Positions 1 through 8,582 of a stretch of 64,000 nt of DNA are shown piece after piece. Position numbers and translations under genes: made by a program. Below the pieces are notes generated by a model. It was not told the DNA's origin. It ran no database searches and saw only the letters and a list, made by a program, of their open reading frames with translations. The stretch lies in NCBI RefSeq assembly GCF_003058195.1, contig NZ_QBUH01000005.1, positions 124,001 through 188,000 of the forward strand. The letters run 5' to 3'. Position 1 is the stretch's first letter. Each line of letters opens with the position of its first letter. This DNA comes from Elizabethkingia sp. YR214 (GTDB taxonomy: Bacteria; Bacteroidota; Bacteroidia; Flavobacteriales; Weeksellaceae).

Positions 1-404
1 TATTTCTGGATTACTCTGGTCACTTCCTGAGTATCTACATCAACATCACCATTTTTACCCCCCTGGAAATTCCAACCGTGGATATCATCTACATAACCAT
101 TACCATCATCATCAATTCCGTTACCCGGTATTTCTTTGGTATTGGCCCACATATTCTTTATAAGTCCCGGATGATCTACCTCTACTCCGCTATCCAAAAC
201 ACCAACAATTACAGTTTGTGGTTTTAGTCCTTTTGATTCTAGGAACTTATAAGCTTTTTCAGTATTAACTCCGTAAACTTTGGTTGTAGCAAAATCTTTA
301 TGATACCAGGTTTCCAAATCCTTATTTTGCTTATCGGAGGTTTCCTGTGAAAAACCAAAAGTAAATGCTGTCAGGAAAGCAGCACTTATAAAGAATTTTC
401 TCAT
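1..404 (-). CDS. S8 (subtilisin-like) serine peptidase, 3' part outside window
   Basis: The N-terminal 134 codons of an exported protease are present and the rest runs off the left edge. The ATG at 404 is followed by a signal peptide (residues 1-19, ending FGFSQ). A subtilase core then begins with VGVLDSGVEVDHP, whose Asp71 would be the catalytic Asp of the Asp/His/Ser triad. The Asp/Gly/Asn-rich stretch after it (GIDDDGNGYVDD) is usual for Bacteroidota S8 enzymes and probably binds calcium. The His and Ser blocks lie outside. The start is only 6 bases after the stop of the WbqC-like gene, so it is probably co-transcribed with lepB. The family is firm and the substrate unknown. Confidence 0.9.
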   Translation of the reverse strand, partial: MRKFFISAAFLTAFTFGFSQETSDKQNKDLETWYHKDFATTKVYGVNTEKAYKFLESKGLKPQTVIVGVLDSGVEVDHPGLIKNMWANTKEIPGNGIDDDGNGYVDDIHGWNFQGGKNGDVDVDTQEVTRVIQK

Positions 405-410
405 AACTTT

Positions 411-1019
411 TTATTTAAAATTTTTAAGGTATGCTGCAGATTCCGGGCCAAGATTGCACAATAAGTCCACAATTGACAAATTTGAAATATAGCCTAGCTT
501 ATCTGAAAATACCTGATAATATTCTTTTGAAGCTGGGTATGTATTCTTCTTTGCTGAAAATGAATCTCTAAAGTCAATAGCCTCAGGTTCTCTTTCATAC
601 GTGGAAGTAGAAACATTGTTTTTCTCAGTCTTCAGTATTTTTAAAATAATATTTAAAGCCCGAAGGTTAAATTCCATTAAACTTTCTGTCTTAACGGAGT
701 AAATATCTTCTAGCTGATGCTCGTAAAATTCGAAATAAGGAGAACTCTGATAAGCCGTTTTTATTGACTTCCAGTGCAGCTTTTGCCAATCCTCCGCATA
801 AGAAATTTCCGTTTCTTTATACAATCTGCTTCCGGTATGCTTGGTCGGAATAATCAGCGCAAGCTTACCATTGGCACCATAAATTTCTGTACGGTTCCTG
901 TAGGTTTGTTTAGGGAAGTTTTCCCACTCTTCAAATACAACATCATTATTCTCATCCAGATATTCTGCAAACCATTGTACTGGTGGCAAGTAGAATATCG
1001 GAAGAAGTACATTATTCAT
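411..1019 (-). CDS. WbqC-like family protein
   Basis: A 202-residue protein starting MNNVLLPIFYLPPVQWF. The opening YLPPVQWF, the NRTEIYGANGKLAL stretch and the SPYFEFYEHQLEDIY segment match my memory of the WbqC-like family, which is common in Bacteroidota and named after an O-antigen cluster gene. No biochemical role is known to me. The ATG at 1019 lies inside the end of lepB (8-base overlap), which supports this start over longer in-frame readings and indicates translational coupling. It has no signal peptide, so it should be cytoplasmic. Confidence 0.8.
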   Translation of the reverse strand: MNNVLLPIFYLPPVQWFAEYLDENNDVVFEEWENFPKQTYRNRTEIYGANGKLALIIPTKHTGSRLYKETEISYAEDWQKLHWKSIKTAYQSSPYFEFYEHQLEDIYSVKTESLMEFNLRALNIILKILKTEKNNVSTSTYEREPEAIDFRDSFSAKKNTYPASKEYYQVFSDKLGYISNLSIVDLLCNLGPESAAYLKNFK

Positions 1020-2616
1020 CTTCTTTCTTTTTCTTAAACATTTTAGTAAAATAATCCCATCCAAAGAACAATACCAATATAAGTACGGCAATCCACCAGT
1101 AAGATGTTTTGTTCATATCGCCTGTATTAGATGCTTTGAACATACGATCCCAGCGGACTTTCTTTGGCCCTTCATCAAAGACACCCTGTACGCTTAACCA
1201 TGTAAACATAGGCTTACCTACAATGTACTGCTCCGGAACGAATCCAAAGAAACGGGCATCAAGAGAAGCATCTCTGTTGTCCCCCATCATAAAGTAATAG
1301 TCCTGTTCTATAGTATACTGGCTAGATTCTTTACCATCGATAAAGATTTTACCATTTTTATTTTCCAGTTTGTGCCCTTCGTATTTATGAATAATCCATT
1401 GGTATTCAGGCAAATTATCTTTGTTTACAGCTACAACATCACCCTTTTTAGGAATTTTAAGCGGACCATACTGATCTGCATTCCATGGTTTATTAATAGG
1501 GAATATAGACTGAGCTGTATCGATTTTAGCTTTGGTTTGCTGATTGTAATAGCTAATTGCAGCTTCTCCTTTCGGATTGATGACTTCTTCCATCTTAGTT
1601 ACTTCCGGAAGGCTCTTTATTTCAGCAGCAGTTTTATCTGTTAATCCCTGGAACTGATAAACATATCCTCCTGTTGGCATTTCTCCTTCCTGTAAAGGTA
1701 AATAGCCATATACTTTCCAAAGACGGTTTACATCCAATGCAGAAGAAGTATATACTAAGTAAGAATGTTGTACTTCTGCATCACCCAATATTTTTTCAGG
1801 CTGATTATTTACAAATAACCTTCCGTTTCTCATTTCAATAACATCTCCCGGAACACCTACTACCCTTTTTACATAAGGATCTTTACGGTCTATTGCAACG
1901 TGTGCAGAGTCTCCAGGATAGTTGAATACCACAATATCATTTCTTTCTACCTTTTCCCAACCCGGAAGTCTGAAATAAGGAAGCTTTACACCATCTACAT
2001 AAGATTTTGTTGCTTTTTTAGGGTTAGCACTTCCACCTATAGTCCCTTGTAAGAAAGGAATTGCGACAGGTCTCATCGGAAAACGGTAACCATAGTTCAG
2101 TTTATTTACAAACAGGAAGTCTCCAACCAGAATTGTCCTTTCCATAGAGCCCGTAGGTACACCAAATGGTTGGGTGATAAATGTGTGAATAACGGTTGCA
2201 AAAACAACAGCATACACAACAGATCCCCAGAAGCCATCTTTCTTCTTTGCTTCCTCTTCTCCCTGTAGTAAAAATTCTTTATAGATTTCTGTATCTTTTG
2301 AATAGTTAACTACTGCCATATAGATAAAAGGCAGTACAACAGTAAGAACTCTTTGTACAAAAGAAACCTTACCAAACTTTTTCATTAAAAATAAATGAAA
2401 AACGGACATCATAATAGGGCCTACAATTGGTAAATATGATAATATTGCCCACCATTTAGGATGCTCGGTTTCCTTCAGTACTATTGAATAGTTGTAAAAA
2501 GGTATAAATGCAAAAACAGGATTATATCCCATTTTTTTAAACAGCTTCCATGTAGAAATCCCCATTAATACACTCAGGATTAATACATAAAAGCAATATG
2601 TAAGAACGTAATTCAT
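1012..2616 (-). CDS. lepB: signal peptidase I, large Bacteroidota form
   Basis: This enzyme removes signal peptides from proteins exported through Sec/Tat, acting at the outer face of the inner membrane. The 534 residues are far longer than the roughly 320 of E. coli LepB. An N-terminal multi-helix membrane part (about 1-105, resembling DUF5684) precedes a further membrane segment near 132-150. Nucleophile Ser157 sits in PTGSM, and the general-base Lys250 in KRVVGVPGD. The late block GDNRDASLDARFFGFVP is conserved, and an insertion of about 150 residues separates the Lys from it. A last hydrophobic helix (about 505-522) precedes a Lys-rich end. It lies between dapB and the overlapping WbqC-like gene. 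Confidence 0.95.
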   Translation of the reverse strand: MNYVLTYCFYVLILSVLMGISTWKLFKKMGYNPVFAFIPFYNYSIVLKETEHPKWWAILSYLPIVGPIMMSVFHLFLMKKFGKVSFVQRVLTVVLPFIYMAVVNYSKDTEIYKEFLLQGEEEAKKKDGFWGSVVYAVVFATVIHTFITQPFGVPTGSMERTILVGDFLFVNKLNYGYRFPMRPVAIPFLQGTIGGSANPKKATKSYVDGVKLPYFRLPGWEKVERNDIVVFNYPGDSAHVAIDRKDPYVKRVVGVPGDVIEMRNGRLFVNNQPEKILGDAEVQHSYLVYTSSALDVNRLWKVYGYLPLQEGEMPTGGYVYQFQGLTDKTAAEIKSLPEVTKMEEVINPKGEAAISYYNQQTKAKIDTAQSIFPINKPWNADQYGPLKIPKKGDVVAVNKDNLPEYQWIIHKYEGHKLENKNGKIFIDGKESSQYTIEQDYYFMMGDNRDASLDARFFGFVPEQYIVGKPMFTWLSVQGVFDEGPKKVRWDRMFKASNTGDMNKTSYWWIAVLILVLFFGWDYFTKMFKKKKEDE

Positions 2617-2678
2617 CAGTTTCTGATTTGATTAATCTTTATTTGTTCAAATGATTAGTTATAATTTCAGGGTAAATG

Positions 2679-3377
2679 TTACAAACCCAACACGTCATTC
2701 ATGGTGAAAACACCTTTTTTATCCTTGATCCATTCCGAAGCAACTACTGCACCCAAAGCAAAGCCATTTCTGTTGAAAGCTGTATGCTTAATCTCAATCT
2801 CATCCACTTCCGAACGGTAATATACACTATGTGTACCCGGAACTTCATTTTCACGAATAGCAAATATACCTAATTCTTTGCCTTTCGTTTCTTCTAGTTT
2901 CCAGGATTCAAAACCTGAATTTCCAATTACTCCTTCTGCCAGTGTAATCGCCGTACCACTTGGAGCATCTAATTTATGAATATGGTGGATCTCTTCCAAC
3001 TGAACATCGTATTCAGGAAAAGGACTCATCATTTTTGCCAGCCTTTCATTAAGTGCAAAAAATAAGTTTACTCCTAAGCTAAAGTTAGATCCGTATAAAA
3101 ACGCGGTATTCTTTTCAACTGCTAATTTTTCAATTTCAGGCTTTTTTTCAAGCCAGCCTGTTGTTCCGCATATTACAGGAATTCCAAGCGCCAAACAGTT
3201 TTTTATATTTTCAAAAGCTGCTTCCGGATTAGAAAATTCAATAACAACATCCGGATTATTCAGATTATCAGCTGTTGGTGTTTCCTTTAATCTGGCTACG
3301 ACTTCATGGCCTCTTTTTTGGGCAATTTCATCGATAATTTTACCCATTTTACCGTAACCTACTAATGCTATTTTCAT
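2679..3377 (-). CDS. dapB: 4-hydroxy-tetrahydrodipicolinate reductase
   Basis: This is the NAD(P)H-dependent reductase of the diaminopimelate/lysine pathway, which supplies peptidoglycan and protein. The 232 residues start with a nucleotide-binding loop, VGYGKMGK. CGTTGWLE follows, and the signature EIHHIHKLDAPSGTA carries the catalytic His pair and Lys. It is shorter than the E. coli enzyme (273), as in many Bacteroidota. The ATG at 3377 has no upstream in-frame alternative. It lies 62 bases before lepB. A long hairpin at 3407-3458 is in its presumed leader. Confidence 0.95.
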   Translation of the reverse strand: MKIALVGYGKMGKIIDEIAQKRGHEVVARLKETPTADNLNNPDVVIEFSNPEAAFENIKNCLALGIPVICGTTGWLEKKPEIEKLAVEKNTAFLYGSNFSLGVNLFFALNERLAKMMSPFPEYDVQLEEIHHIHKLDAPSGTAITLAEGVIGNSGFESWKLEETKGKELGIFAIRENEVPGTHSVYYRSEVDEIEIKHTAFNRNGFALGAVVASEWIKDKKGVFTMNDVLGL

Positions 3378-3406
3378 TAGATAACTTTTATTTTTTTATT
3401 GATCTG

Positions 3407-3458
3407 ATGAAACCTTACGGGCAATTATCCTAAGATAAAATCACCTGTAAGGTTTCAT
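3407..3458. repeat. hairpin with 12-bp arms between DUF5683 gene and dapB
   Basis: The arms ATGAAACCTTAC (3407-3418) and GTAAGGTTTCAT (3447-3458) are perfect reverse complements. Inside them is a smaller hairpin, TTATC/GATAA (about 3425-3438). On the minus strand the downstream side is A-rich, not U-rich, so it is a poor intrinsic terminator. It could be a REP-like element or a structured part of the dapB leader. Confidence 0.6.
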
Positions 3459-3477
3459 TATAGTTTATTCGAATATT

Positions 3478-4101
3478 TTAAAATCTGTATCGTATTCCTA
3501 TACCAGGCTTAGAAGGTTCAAAACCTGTAGGATCCATAATAACCACTGGTGCAAATGCCAGATCAGGGTCATTCTTAATTGGTGCTAAATGGGCATCTAC
3601 CACGGCATCTATAATACTTAGCAGATAAACTCCGGCCGTGATAGCAATTGCGTAATCTCTCTGCCTCTTGGCCCTATCCTGTGTACGCCCTAGCACATCT
3701 TTAGTCACCCCTGCAATTCCCGTAAATTCGTGCTTTTGGCCATTCAGTTCTGCAATAAAAGCTTCCCGATAGCGTCTGTACTGCTTATCATTCCACATTG
3801 CAATTCCTACTCCGGTACCAATAGCTCCTAAAACAATAGGAATCTTCCAGTATTTTTTATTATAAGCCTGCCCCAATCCTGGTAATATTGCAGCATATAG
3901 TCCTGCTTTTGTCGGGCTTATTTCAATTATTTTTTTGGGAGCTGCATTTACCATATTGATGTCTTTCATAACATCATCAGGTGTTTTCTTAGCACTAAGC
4001 GTATCTGTAACCGAAGGGCTTTTTATTGTATCACTGACTTTCTCCTGAGAAAAACAAAATACAACGATAAGCGTACTAAAAAAAACAATTAATTTTTTCA
4101 T
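3478..4101 (-). CDS. DUF5683 protein, exported or membrane-anchored
   Basis: A 207-residue protein beginning MKKLIVFFSTLIVVFCFSQ, a signal peptide. An in-frame ATG five codons earlier is possible but would place charged residues before the signal. The core block KAGLYAAILPGLGQAYNKKYWKIPIVLGAIGTG, split here by function, holds the GxGQxYN-type turn and hydrophobic segments typical of DUF5683. A later hydrophobic stretch is near 145-165, and the end GIGIRYRF resembles an outer-membrane-type C-terminus. The function is unknown. It sits directly downstream of parAB, an order I recall in other flavobacteria. Confidence 0.75.
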   Translation of the reverse strand: MKKLIVFFSTLIVVFCFSQEKVSDTIKSPSVTDTLSAKKTPDDVMKDINMVNAAPKKIIEISPTKAGLYAAILPGLGQAYNKKYWKIPIVLGAIGTGVGIAMWNDKQYRRYREAFIAELNGQKHEFTGIAGVTKDVLGRTQDRAKRQRDYAIAITAGVYLLSIIDAVVDAHLAPIKNDPDLAFAPVVIMDPTGFEPSKPGIGIRYRF

Positions 4102-4155
4102 TCGTCTATTTTTCATTAACCACTTTTAGTGGCTTGCATTTATGGAACGAAAGCC

Positions 4156-5046
4156 TCATTCCCCTATAAGCTTCAAGATTCTCTCCAGATCTTCTTCTGA
4201 AGCAAAATCTAAAATAATTTTACCTTTTTTACCTTTTCCAACAGATTTAATCTCCACATTCAAATCCAAAGCATCGGAAATACTTTTCTGTGCTTTCTTC
4301 AAATGGTTCGGTAATTCTTTTATAGCTTTAACAGTTTTTTGTTTACTGTTCTTTAATTTGTTAACAAGCTCTTCTGCCTGGCGAACATTCAGGTTTTCTT
4401 TAACAATTTTCTGATAAAGCACTTCCTGCTGTGCTTCGTCCTGAAGACTTAGCAAGGCACGGCCATGACCTGCTGAGATCTCATTACTTCTTATTGCTCC
4501 CTGAATTTCAGGACTAAGCTTTAGTAAACGTAATGAGTTGGTAATGGTACTTCTCTCTTTTCCGACACGGGAACTAAGATTTTCCTGAGTAAGGCCTATT
4601 TCATCAATTAATCTTTGGTAGGTAAGTGCTATCTCGATGGCATCTAAATCCTCACGTTGTATATTCTCTACAAGAGCCATTTCTAAAAGCTCCTGATCGT
4701 TTACCAATCTTATATAGGCCGGAATTGTTTTCAGGCCGGCAATCTTACTGGCACGGAAACGACGCTCCCCAGAGATAATTTCAAATTTATCTCCGTCCTT
4801 ACGTAACGTTACTGGCTGAATTATACCTAAAGCCAGAATAGACTGAGCAAGGTCATTAAGTGCCTTTTCATCAAAATAAGTACGTGGCTGACTAGAATTG
4901 GGATATATATCATCGATAGACACCTCTACTATATTGCCCACTAACTGCTCCGCTCCGGCATCCGTTGCTGAGTTTACTGTGCCTTTGGTTTCAGCGCTAA
5001 GAATAGCACCTAAACCACGCCCCATGGCTCTTTTCTTATCTTTCAA
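4156..5046 (-). CDS. parB: chromosome partitioning protein ParB (CTP-dependent parS-binding clamp)
   Basis: ParB binds parS near the origin, spreads, and stimulates ParA. The 296-residue protein begins MKDKKRAMGRGLGAIL, the usual ParA-contacting N-terminus. The ParB/Spo0J nuclease-like domain follows, with SGERRFRASKIAG (the GERR CTP-binding box) and ALVENIQREDL. A helix-turn-helix is near 150-200 (RVGKERSTITNSLRLLKL), and the C-terminal dimerisation domain ends VKSVGKGKKGKIILDF-like. It overlaps parA by 11 bases. No canonical parS palindrome (TGTTTCACGTGAAACA type) was found in the window by eye. Confidence 0.95.
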   Translation of the reverse strand: MKDKKRAMGRGLGAILSAETKGTVNSATDAGAEQLVGNIVEVSIDDIYPNSSQPRTYFDEKALNDLAQSILALGIIQPVTLRKDGDKFEIISGERRFRASKIAGLKTIPAYIRLVNDQELLEMALVENIQREDLDAIEIALTYQRLIDEIGLTQENLSSRVGKERSTITNSLRLLKLSPEIQGAIRSNEISAGHGRALLSLQDEAQQEVLYQKIVKENLNVRQAEELVNKLKNSKQKTVKAIKELPNHLKKAQKSISDALDLNVEIKSVGKGKKGKIILDFASEEDLERILKLIGE

Positions 5047-5830
5047 TGGTTTCTTTCTTCTTTTTGGTTTTTGACTCGTTCTTCAACAAAACTTCTTCTG
5101 CAAGCTGTATATATTGTATAGCTCCTTTACTTTCGGCATCGTACATAATAATAGACTCACCGAAACTTGGCGCTTCACTCAATCTTACATTCCGGTTGAT
5201 AATACTACTGAATACCATGTCCGGGAAATGGGAATTAACTTCTTCAACAACCTGATTAGATAATCTTAAACGGCTATCATACATTGTAAGCAATAAACCT
5301 TCGATATCCAGATCCGGATTGTGGATTCTCTGAACATTTTTAATGGTATTAAGTAATTTACCTAAACCTTCCAAAGCAAAATATTCGCACTGGATAGGAA
5401 TAATTACTGAATCCGCAGCAGTTAATGCGTTGATTGTAATAAGTCCAAGACTTGGAGCACAGTCGATAATAATGTAGTCATAATCATTTTTAATTTCCTT
5501 CAATGCTTCTTTCAGCATGTACTCACGTCTTTCTTTATCTACCAACTCTATTTCAGCCGCAACTAAATCAATATGCGACGGCATAATATCCAGATTAGGA
5601 GAAGTGGTTCTCTGTATACATTCGCGTACATTCTTGCTATTTTCTAAAACATTATATGTAGAATTATATACTTCTTCAACTCCTAAACCCGAAGTTGCAT
5701 TAGCCTGTGGATCAGCATCTATTAGTAAAACTTTTTTCTCTAAAACACCCAATGCAGAAGCTAAATTAACAGATGTAGTTGTCTTTCCTACGCCTCCTTT
5801 TTGGTTTGCCACTCCTATTATTTTACCCAT
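5036..5830 (-). CDS. parA: chromosome partitioning ATPase ParA
   Basis: A deviant-Walker ATPase that works with ParB in origin segregation. The 264 residues start MGKIIGVANQKGGVGKTTTS, with the Walker A block at residues 11-18 including the signature Lys11. Then come LLIDADPQANATSGLG (Walker A') and YIIIDCAPSLG (Walker B). A TTG two codons upstream is possible, but the ATG at 5830 gives the normal N-terminus. A -7 box, TATTTTTG (5848-5855, minus), leaves only a short leader. parB follows with overlapping frames. Confidence 0.95.
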   Translation of the reverse strand: MGKIIGVANQKGGVGKTTTSVNLASALGVLEKKVLLIDADPQANATSGLGVEEVYNSTYNVLENSKNVRECIQRTTSPNLDIMPSHIDLVAAEIELVDKERREYMLKEALKEIKNDYDYIIIDCAPSLGLITINALTAADSVIIPIQCEYFALEGLGKLLNTIKNVQRIHNPDLDIEGLLLTMYDSRLRLSNQVVEEVNSHFPDMVFSSIINRNVRLSEAPSFGESIIMYDAESKGAIQYIQLAEEVLLKNESKTKKKKETIER

Positions 5831-5847
5831 TTTCAAGATTTAAGATT

Positions 5848-5855
5848 CAAAAATA
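5848..5855 (-). promoter_or_regulatory. -7 box of the parAB operon
   Basis: CAAAAATA on the plus strand is TATTTTTG on the minus strand, fitting the Bacteroidota -7 consensus TAnnTTTG. It lies 17 bases before the parA ATG. No convincing -33 TTG was seen at the usual distance. Confidence 0.55.
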
Positions 5856-5936
5856 CAATTTTTTTAATGCTAACGCCTATCACAAAAGACGTGATCTTGT
5901 TAAATATTTGTTAAACAAGGCTTTACACCTTAAAAA

Positions 5937-5970
5937 AATTATCCACAAAAAAAACTCTTTGTGGATAATT
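5937..5970. promoter_or_regulatory. inverted pair of DnaA-box 9-mers, also a terminator-like hairpin
   Basis: The perfect 13-bp arms AATTATCCACAAA and TTTGTGGATAATT are separated by 8 bases. Each arm contains an exact DnaA box, TTATCCACA (5939-5947) and its complement (5960-5968). On the minus strand the hairpin is followed by a run of seven T, so it can equally serve as the terminator of the TonB-like gene that stops at 5994. It lies in the 163-bp gap upstream of parAB. Confidence 0.5.
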
Positions 5971-5993
5971 ATAGCAATTTTATCTGGTAAAAT

Positions 5994-6818
5994 TTATTCA
6001 AATTTCATAGACACCGGAATTCTGAAATAAGATCTTACATTCTGACCTTCTAATTTAGCAGGATTCCATTTGCCTTTTACTGATTTTATCGTACGGATAG
6101 CCTCATCATTAAAATCTTTGTTAGGACCATCTGCCTTTATATTGGTAATTGTACCATCTCTTTCTACAATAAAGGTTACCATCGTTTTAATAACTCCTTC
6201 CGTTCCTTCCATCACTGTTCCGTCGAAGTTTTCTTTAATCTTATTACGGAAAGAATCCAATCCTCCAATAAAAGCAGCCTCAACATCTACATCTTTAATG
6301 ATCTCATTTGTTGGAACCTTTGGTTGTGGTGGAGCAGGTATAACTCCATCTCCTGGAGTTTTAATTGTTGGAACCGGAATATTTGGATTAGTTACAACAG
6401 ATCCATCTATATCATGTGTTCCAGGAACAGCATCTATTGGTACTTTCGTTGTAATCTTCTCAATTGGTGGATTATTCACCGGTTCCGGTAGTTGATTATC
6501 AACTGTTTTCACTACTTTCTGTGGTTGCGGCTGAACTGGTTCCGGATCTTTTGGTTTTACAGGATCTATATCTACATTAACAGGATTCATGAAAACAGGT
6601 TTCCCAATATCTGTAATAACATTTTTATTATTCAAATTCATATAAAGAATAGATCCTCCGGTAATTACACCAAAGAAAAGAATCCCTGAAAAAAGGGCTT
6701 TGTTCATATACTGCCCGGCCCGATTTCTCAGGTCATAGGCACCGTAAGATTTGTTTCTGTTTTCAAAAACAATTTCATTCAAAGCGAACTCATGGTTCAG
6801 ATGTTGGAATGGCTTCAT
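5994..6818 (-). CDS. TonB-family energy transducer
   Basis: The product links inner-membrane proton-motive force to outer-membrane TonB-dependent receptors, or a related system. The 274 residues begin MKPFQHLNHEFALNEIVF. The cytoplasmic motif NKSYGAYDLRN is frequent in Bacteroidota TonB proteins. A single membrane helix (about 41-59) is followed by a long Pro-rich periplasmic linker (VDIDPVKPKDPEPVQPQPQ). The C-terminal TonB domain covers about 190-274 (TVMEGTEGVIKTMVTFIVE to PVSMKFE). The ATG at 6818 is preferred to a longer reading that would add a non-conserved Asn/His-rich start. No exbB/exbD is adjacent. Confidence 0.88.
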   Translation of the reverse strand: MKPFQHLNHEFALNEIVFENRNKSYGAYDLRNRAGQYMNKALFSGILFFGVITGGSILYMNLNNKNVITDIGKPVFMNPVNVDIDPVKPKDPEPVQPQPQKVVKTVDNQLPEPVNNPPIEKITTKVPIDAVPGTHDIDGSVVTNPNIPVPTIKTPGDGVIPAPPQPKVPTNEIIKDVDVEAAFIGGLDSFRNKIKENFDGTVMEGTEGVIKTMVTFIVERDGTITNIKADGPNKDFNDEAIRTIKSVKGKWNPAKLEGQNVRSYFRIPVSMKFE

Positions 6819-7013
6819 AGATTTGTGGTTTTGATGATTAAATAAAAAAATTAACACATATACATCATTCAAATCAAAATTTATTCCAAAAAATTGTTAA
6901 AATCTAACAAGTATTTATCAAATAATAACTTTTTTCTCAAAACACATATTCATCAGTCATGGATTTAGAATAATATTAACCTTCCAAACACTTACACATA
7001 TTATTTTTCAACA

Positions 7014-7046
7014 AAAAAAGTTCCGGAAAATATTTCCGGAACTTTT
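7014..7046 (-). terminator. intrinsic terminator of purA
   Basis: A near-perfect palindrome, AAAGTTCCGGAAA/TTTCCGGAACTTT, with a 3-base loop and a T run on the minus side. It lies 26 bases after the purA stop. Confidence 0.85.
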
Positions 7047-7071
7047 ATATTATTCTGCTATTTCTTTTTTC

Positions 7072-8358
7072 TTAGAAAAGCTCTTTTCTGATAATATTCT
7101 GAGAACGTTCTGGTCCTACAGAAACTAAGTATACATTAATACCTAAGTATTTTTCAATAAACTCAATATACTTCTTAGCTGCTGCAGGAAGCTCATCATA
7201 GCTTCTTACCGTAGTAATATCTTCATCCCAACCTTCTAATTCTTCATAGATAGGCTCATAGTTATATAACTTGGTTGTAGAAGAAGTGAAGTAATCAATG
7301 ATTTTACCATCTTCAGTTTTATAGTGTGTAGCGATCTTCAATTTACCAAGACCTGTCATTACGTCTAATTTAGTAATTACAAGGTTGTTGATACCGTTAA
7401 TCATACAAGCATGCTTTAAAGAAACAAGGTCTAACCAACCTGTTCTTCTTGGTCTTCCGGTTACAGCACCAAATTCACCTCCAATCTTACGTATATTTTC
7501 TCCCAACTCATTATCTAGCTCTGTAGGGAAAGGCCCGTTTCCTACTCTTGTACAGTAAGCCTTTGCTACACCAATAAGGTTCTGAAGAGATGTTGGCGGA
7601 ACACCAGCACCTGTACAAACCCCACCTGTAGAAGGAGAAGATGATGTAACGTATGGATAAGTTCCGAAGTCGATATCAAGCATTAAAGCCTGAGCTCCTT
7701 CGAAAAGGATATTTTTACCTTCTTTAATCGCTTCGTTTATTTCAAGCTCAGTATCTACAATTCTATCTTTTAGTTTTTCTCCTAATGCTAAAAATTCATT
7801 GTAAATCTCTTCAACGTCCATTTCCGGCTTATCGAAATATTTGGAAAACAAAGCATTTTTAAGCTTTAGATTTTTTTCAATCTTTTCTCTTAGTATTTCA
7901 GGATTTAGTAAGTCTACCATACGGATACCTACTCTGGAAATTTTGTCTTCGTAACATGGACCGATACCTTTTTTGGTTGTTCCGATCTGTGTACCTCCCT
8001 GCTCTTCTTCTCTATAAGTATCCAAGAGAATATGATAAGGCATAATCACATGCGCTCTGCGGCTAATAAACACATGATCTGTTTTCATTCCTTTATCTTC
8101 AATCTGTTGAATTTCTTTCAGGAAAGATTTAGGATTTACTACTACCCCATTAGCAAGGAAACATTTTCCACGGCATTGTAAAACACCTGATGGTAAAAGT
8201 TGCAGGACAAATTTGTTATCTCCTACATATACAGTATGTCCTGCATTATCTCCACCTTGAAAACGTACTACGTAATCTGATTTAGCGGAAAGAACATCCG
8301 TAATTTTACCTTTACCTTCATCTCCATACTGAAGGCCTACTACAACGTAAGTTGACAT
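7072..8358 (-). CDS. purA: adenylosuccinate synthase
   Basis: PurA makes adenylosuccinate from IMP, aspartate and GTP, the first committed step to AMP. The 428 residues are the usual length. The N-terminal GLQYGDEGKGK is the GTP/IMP loop. Further marks are GGDNAGHT, GTTKKGIGPCYEDK, GAQALMLDIDFGTYPYVTSS and TGRPRRTGWLD. It is monocistronic in appearance: its own promoter is at 8384-8391 and its terminator at 7014-7046. Confidence 0.97.
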   Translation of the reverse strand: MSTYVVVGLQYGDEGKGKITDVLSAKSDYVVRFQGGDNAGHTVYVGDNKFVLQLLPSGVLQCRGKCFLANGVVVNPKSFLKEIQQIEDKGMKTDHVFISRRAHVIMPYHILLDTYREEEQGGTQIGTTKKGIGPCYEDKISRVGIRMVDLLNPEILREKIEKNLKLKNALFSKYFDKPEMDVEEIYNEFLALGEKLKDRIVDTELEINEAIKEGKNILFEGAQALMLDIDFGTYPYVTSSSPSTGGVCTGAGVPPTSLQNLIGVAKAYCTRVGNGPFPTELDNELGENIRKIGGEFGAVTGRPRRTGWLDLVSLKHACMINGINNLVITKLDVMTGLGKLKIATHYKTEDGKIIDYFTSSTTKLYNYEPIYEELEGWDEDITTVRSYDELPAAAKKYIEFIEKYLGINVYLVSVGPERSQNIIRKELF

Positions 8359-8383
8359 ATTTTACTATAAATTTAGATTCATG

Positions 8384-8391
8384 CAAAGTTA
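8384..8391 (-). promoter_or_regulatory. -7 box of purA
   Basis: CAAAGTTA on the plus strand reads TAACTTTG on the minus strand, a full match to TAnnTTTG, 25 bases before the purA ATG. Confidence 0.6.
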
Positions 8392-8528
8392 GCTCTAATT
8401 CATTTTTAAGACAAATTAAAATCAGATTTTTAAGAAGAAATCTTTACAAACCCCGAAGGAAAAGCTATTGGAAGTAATTAAATATCAGATTCTCTAAAAA
8501 ACATAACCTTATTATAGAATAAAAATAG

Positions 8529-8562
8529 TTGTTCTGTAATTCCTATATTTTATATAGCTTTG
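8529..8562 (+). promoter_or_regulatory. promoter of the thioredoxin-like gene
   Basis: TTG at 8529-8531 and TAGCTTTG at 8555-8562 fit the -33/-7 Bacteroidota promoter with a 23-base spacer. The ATG follows at 8583. Confidence 0.6.
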
Positions 8563-8582
8563 TTATAACAATTTAAAGAGAC

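Noticed and set aside
3378-3477. lysine riboswitch before dapB
   Set aside because: Only about 100 bases with a single long hairpin, too small and lacking the five-helix lysine aptamer.
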